Part shown: positions 61,737 through 64,000 of the stretch, piece after piece | Layout: every line of letters begins with the position of its first letter | How positions within the stretch are numbered: position 1 is the first letter of the stretch | Assembly (NCBI RefSeq): GCF_014235185.1 | Contig: NZ_CP060131.1 | Location: 3,107,501 to 3,171,500 of the forward strand | Length of the DNA: 64,000 nucleotides | Direction: 5' to 3' | Source: Pseudonocardia petroleophila | GTDB lineage: Bacteria > Actinomycetota > Actinomycetes > Mycobacteriales > Pseudonocardiaceae | Position numbers and translations under genes: made by a program | The notes under the pieces: model-generated | Told to the model about the DNA's origin: nothing | The model's input: the letters and a program-made list of their open reading frames with translations, nothing else | The model's database searches: none

Positions 61737-62513
61737 ATGGCCCGAGTGAAGGCGGGGGAGGCGGCGAACCCGGCCCCTCCCACGGTGCAGCGGATCCGCG
61801 TCCGGTTCGCCAAGCGCGGGCGGCTGCGGTTCCTCTCGCACCGCGACGTCGCGCGCAGCGTCGAGCGGGCCGTCCGCCGTGCCGGGGTCCCCGTCGCGCA
61901 CTCGCACGGCTTCAGCCCGCACCCTCGCCTGTCCTGGGTCGGTGCGGCCCCCACCGGCACGGCCAGCGAGGCCGAGTACTTCGAGGTCGGCCTGACCTCG
62001 CCCGTGGAACCGTCGGCGCTGGTCAGCGCGCTGGACGCAGCCCTGCCCGACGGCATCGACATCCTCGACGCGGTCGTCGCCGAGGCCCCGTCGCTGGCCG
62101 ACCGGATCGACGCCAGCCGCTGGGTCGTCGAGCTGCCCGGGGTGTCCGTCGCCGACCTGAGCGCCGCGGTCGAGGCGCTGCTGGCCCTCGACACCCTGGT
62201 CGTCGACCGCGTGATGCCCTCGGGGCGCCGCCAGATCGACGTCCGGGCCGCGGTGGCCTCGGCCTCCGCGACCGCGCCGGACTCCCGCGCGAGTCACACG
62301 TCCGCGGGGGGAGACTGTGCGATACTGACGGCGGTCGTACGGCAGACGACACCCGCTGTTCGACCCGATGACGTGTTGGGTGCACTCGACGTTGTCGCAG
62401 GCCTCAGGCCTCCGGTGCCCGCCAAGGCCACCAGGACGGCTCAGGGACTGCTCGACGACCGGGGTGAGCTCGCCGATCCGCTCGGACCGCCCCGGGTCAC
62501 CACCCAGGTCTGA
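61737..62513 (+). CDS. TIGR03936 family radical SAM-associated protein
   Basis: 258 residues (DUF2344). RIRVRFAKRGRLRFLSHRDV, AVRRAGVPVAHSHGFSPHPR and GTASEAEYFEVGLT are characteristic. In some bacteria this domain is fused to the C-terminus of the TIGR03960 radical SAM protein; here it is separate with a GNAT gene between. Its biochemical role is unknown. The ATG is leaderless. It ends 126 bp before rne. Confidence 0.92.
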   Translation: MARVKAGEAANPAPPTVQRIRVRFAKRGRLRFLSHRDVARSVERAVRRAGVPVAHSHGFSPHPRLSWVGAAPTGTASEAEYFEVGLTSPVEPSALVSALDAALPDGIDILDAVVAEAPSLADRIDASRWVVELPGVSVADLSAAVEALLALDTLVVDRVMPSGRRQIDVRAAVASASATAPDSRASHTSAGGDCAILTAVVRQTTPAVRPDDVLGALDVVAGLRPPVPAKATRTAQGLLDDRGELADPLGPPRVTTQV

Positions 62514-62639
62514 GCGGTACGGACGCCCACGTCGTCGAGCAGACCAGGATTGCTGCCCGCGCACCGCGCGGGGAGAGACGTACGCGGCCCCTGAGCGGCC
62601 GCCTCCCTCACCGGAGGCGCCCGGGGGCGAAGGAGCTCG

Positions 62640-64000
62640 ATGTCTGACATCGCCACACCCGAACTGCCCGACAAGATGCGGGTGCACGCGCTCGCCCGGC
62701 TGCTGGGGCGCACCAGCAGGGAGGTGCTGGCCGCGCTCGCCGATCTCGACATCGCCGCCCGCAGCCCCCAGTCCAGCATCGACCGCAAGGCCGCGGAGCT
62801 GGTGGTGTCGGCGCTGCAGGGCGACGCCCACCCGGCCGCGGACGCCGCCGCCCCGGTCACCCCGGCGCCGGTCGAGGCCGCCCCCGTCGAGGCCCCCGTC
62901 GAGGCCGTGCCGGTGGAGGTCGCCGCGCCCCGCACCCGGCGCCGCCGGGCGACCCGCGCCGCCGCCCCGGCCGGTGCCACCCCGGCCGAGGCCGCTCCCG
63001 AGACGGCCGCTCCCGAGGCCGCCACCCCCCCAGGCCGCCACCCCCGAGGCCGCCACCCCCGAGGCCGCCACCCCCGAGACGGCCCCCGCCGGCACCCCGG
63101 CCGAGCCGGCCGCCGACCTGGCCGCCGCCGTGGCCGCCGCCGACCTCTCCGCCCCCGAGCTCCCCCTCTCCTTCGGGTCCGAGCCGGCCGCCCGGAGCGC
63201 CGCCGACGCCCCGCTGGCCCCCCTGTTCGCGCCGCCCGCGCCGCTGTTCCAGGCCCCCGCCCGGCCCACCCGTGGCCGTCGTCGCGCCGCCGAGGAGCCC
63301 GCGGAGCCCGCCGTCGAGGAGACGGCCGGGTCGGCCCCGGAGCAGGAGGCCCCCGCCGCGGCCGTCCCCGCCTCGCCCGGTGCACCCGCCGAGCCCGAGA
63401 CCGCCGCTGCGGCGTCGACGGAGGCCCCGACCGGCGGGCCCGACGCCGACGGCTCCGACGACTCCGACGACGACGGGTCGCGCCGCCGCCGCCGCCGTGG
63501 CCGCCGCGGCCGCGGTCGCGGCCGGGGCGCCGACGACGAGTCCGACGACGAGACCACCGACTCCGACTCCTCCGACGCCGCGGCGACCGCCGACGGCCCG
63601 GACGAGTCCGACGCGTCCGGCGACGACGCCGCGCAGGACGGCGACGCCGCGGACTCCGGTCCCGACGAGGACTCCGGCGACGAGGAGGGCTCCGGCTCGC
63701 GCCGCCGCCGTCGGCGCCGCCGCCGCGGGTCGGGCGACGACGCGGGCGACGAGACCGACCCGCCCGGCACCGTCACCCGCATCCGCGCGCCGCGCGAGCG
63801 CTCCGAGCGGTCCTCCGACGACTCCGACGGCGACGGCGTGCAGGGCGTCCGCGGGTCCACCCGCCTGGAGGCCAAGCGCCAGCGCCGCCGCGACGGCCGC
63901 GACGCCGGTCGCCGCCGCGTCCCGATCCTGTCCGAGGCCGAGTTCCTGGCCCGCCGCGAGGCCGTCGACCGCGTGATGGTGGCCCGGGAGCGCGGCGACC
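62640..64000 (+). CDS. rne: Ribonuclease E/G, 5' part, with a frameshift in the N-terminal extension
   Basis: The ATG at 62640 has AAGGAG 5 nt upstream. The N-terminus, MSDIATPELPDKMRVHALAR, continues through LLGRTSREVLAALADLD, followed by a long disordered, proline- and alanine-rich region. At 63025-63031 a run of seven C within tandem 15-bp repeats shifts the frame by +1: before it the frame reads EAATP, and in the next frame it reads QAATPEAATPEAATP and goes on to acidic and RG-rich tracts ([16 protein letters not shown]) and VPILSEAEFLARREAVDRVM, the start of the catalytic region. The rest lies beyond the window. Actinobacterial rne is normally essential, so an error or a variable tract is likely. 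Confidence 0.9.
   Translation, partial: MSDIATPELPDKMRVHALARLLGRTSREVLAALADLDIAARSPQSSIDRKAAELVVSALQGDAHPAADAAAPVTPAPVEAAPVEAPVEAVPVEVAAPRTRRRRATRAAAPAGATPAEAAPETAAPEAATPPGRHPRGRHPRGRHPRDGPRRHPGRAGRRPGRRRGRRRPLRPRAPPLLRVRAGRPERRRRPAGPPVRAARAAVPGPRPAHPWPSSRRRGARGARRRGDGRVGPGAGGPRRGRPRLARCTRRARDRRCGVDGGPDRRARRRRLRRLRRRRVAPPPPPWPPRPRSRPGRRRRVRRRDHRLRLLRRRGDRRRPGRVRRVRRRRRAGRRRRGLRSRRGLRRRGGLRLAPPPSAPPPRVGRRRGRRDRPARHRHPHPRAARALRAVLRRLRRRRRAGRPRVHPPGGQAPAPPRRPRRRSPPRPDPVRGRVPGPPRGRRPRDGGPGARR
63015..63075 (+). repeat. Four 15-bp tandem repeats with an extra base in rne
   Basis: GAGGCCGCCACCCCC at 63015-63029, a C at 63030, a G-to-C variant at 63031-63045, and exact copies at 63046-63060 and 63061-63075. 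The extra C is the frameshift. Confidence 0.85.

Noticed and set aside
62514-62639. A small RNA or rne autoregulatory element in the 126-bp leader
   Set aside because: A weak 7-bp stem (CGCCTCC/GGAGGCG) is visible, but nothing beyond chance for this base composition.
63015-63075. CRISPR-like array
   Set aside because: The repeats are directly adjacent, 15 bp, in-frame coding repeats without spacers. The same holds for 31929-32019 and 50067-50120.

Overview
The window is 64 kb of very GC-rich DNA from an actinobacterium. Gene families and order point to Pseudonocardiaceae, and Pseudonocardia is my best guess. The main evidence is the order tig-clpP1-clpP2-clpX, valS-folC-DUF4233-ndk and radical SAM-rne, tandem clpP genes, an F420-type flavin-fold protein, many GTG starts and numerous apparently leaderless genes. 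No rRNA, intact tRNA or CRISPR array was found.

Positions 1 to about 9.9 kb look like the right-hand part of a genomic island. The section ends in a 44-bp copy of the 3' half of a tRNA-Gly(TCC) gene (9903-9946) with no 5' half, as expected for an attachment-site duplication. Inside is a sulfide/persulfide oxidation cluster: sulfide:quinone oxidoreductase (partial), a metallo-beta-lactamase-fold/rhodanese protein, a GntR regulator, a rhodanese, a TauE/SafE exporter and a rhodanese-DUF2892 membrane protein. It is followed by an IS110 remnant, a secreted DUF4394 protein, a 150-bp palindrome, a complete IS110 transposase and two small unknown genes.

From 9.9 to 23.2 kb there is ordinary chromosomal metabolism and regulation: MerR and IclR regulators, a GH13 enzyme, dodecin, an anti-sigma-type ATPase, DedA, epoxide hydrolase, a PucR regulator with an MFS carrier and a 3-hydroxybutyrate dehydrogenase-like SDR, a CDF metal exporter and a frameshifted DUF559 gene. 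Glutamate synthase (gltB-gltD) occupies 23.2-29.3 kb.

At 29.7-32.8 kb lies an apparent envelope-stress module: an ECF sigma factor, an Asp23-family protein with an anti-sigma-like zinc motif, two more Asp23-like proteins and CsbD. The core proteolysis block (tig, clpP1, clpP2, clpX) follows, with a candidate ClgR box before clpP1. Next come an OFA-type MFS carrier with a 46-residue partner, a possible papain-like peptidase, valS, folC, ndk, an ABC-2 exporter, a TspO-like protein, a membrane-anchored propeller protein and dapA.

The last 10 kb hold a frameshifted DUF222/HNH gene behind a LexA box, a SARP-like regulator, a methyltransferase, the TIGR03960 radical SAM gene, its TIGR03936 partner and the start of rne. 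Three genes (DUF559, DUF222/HNH, rne) carry single-base frameshifts. Because rne is normally needed, some may be sequence errors. A recurrent pattern is a TANNNT hexamer 6-8 nt before the start codon of many genes, predicting leaderless transcripts. I used it to settle several starts.
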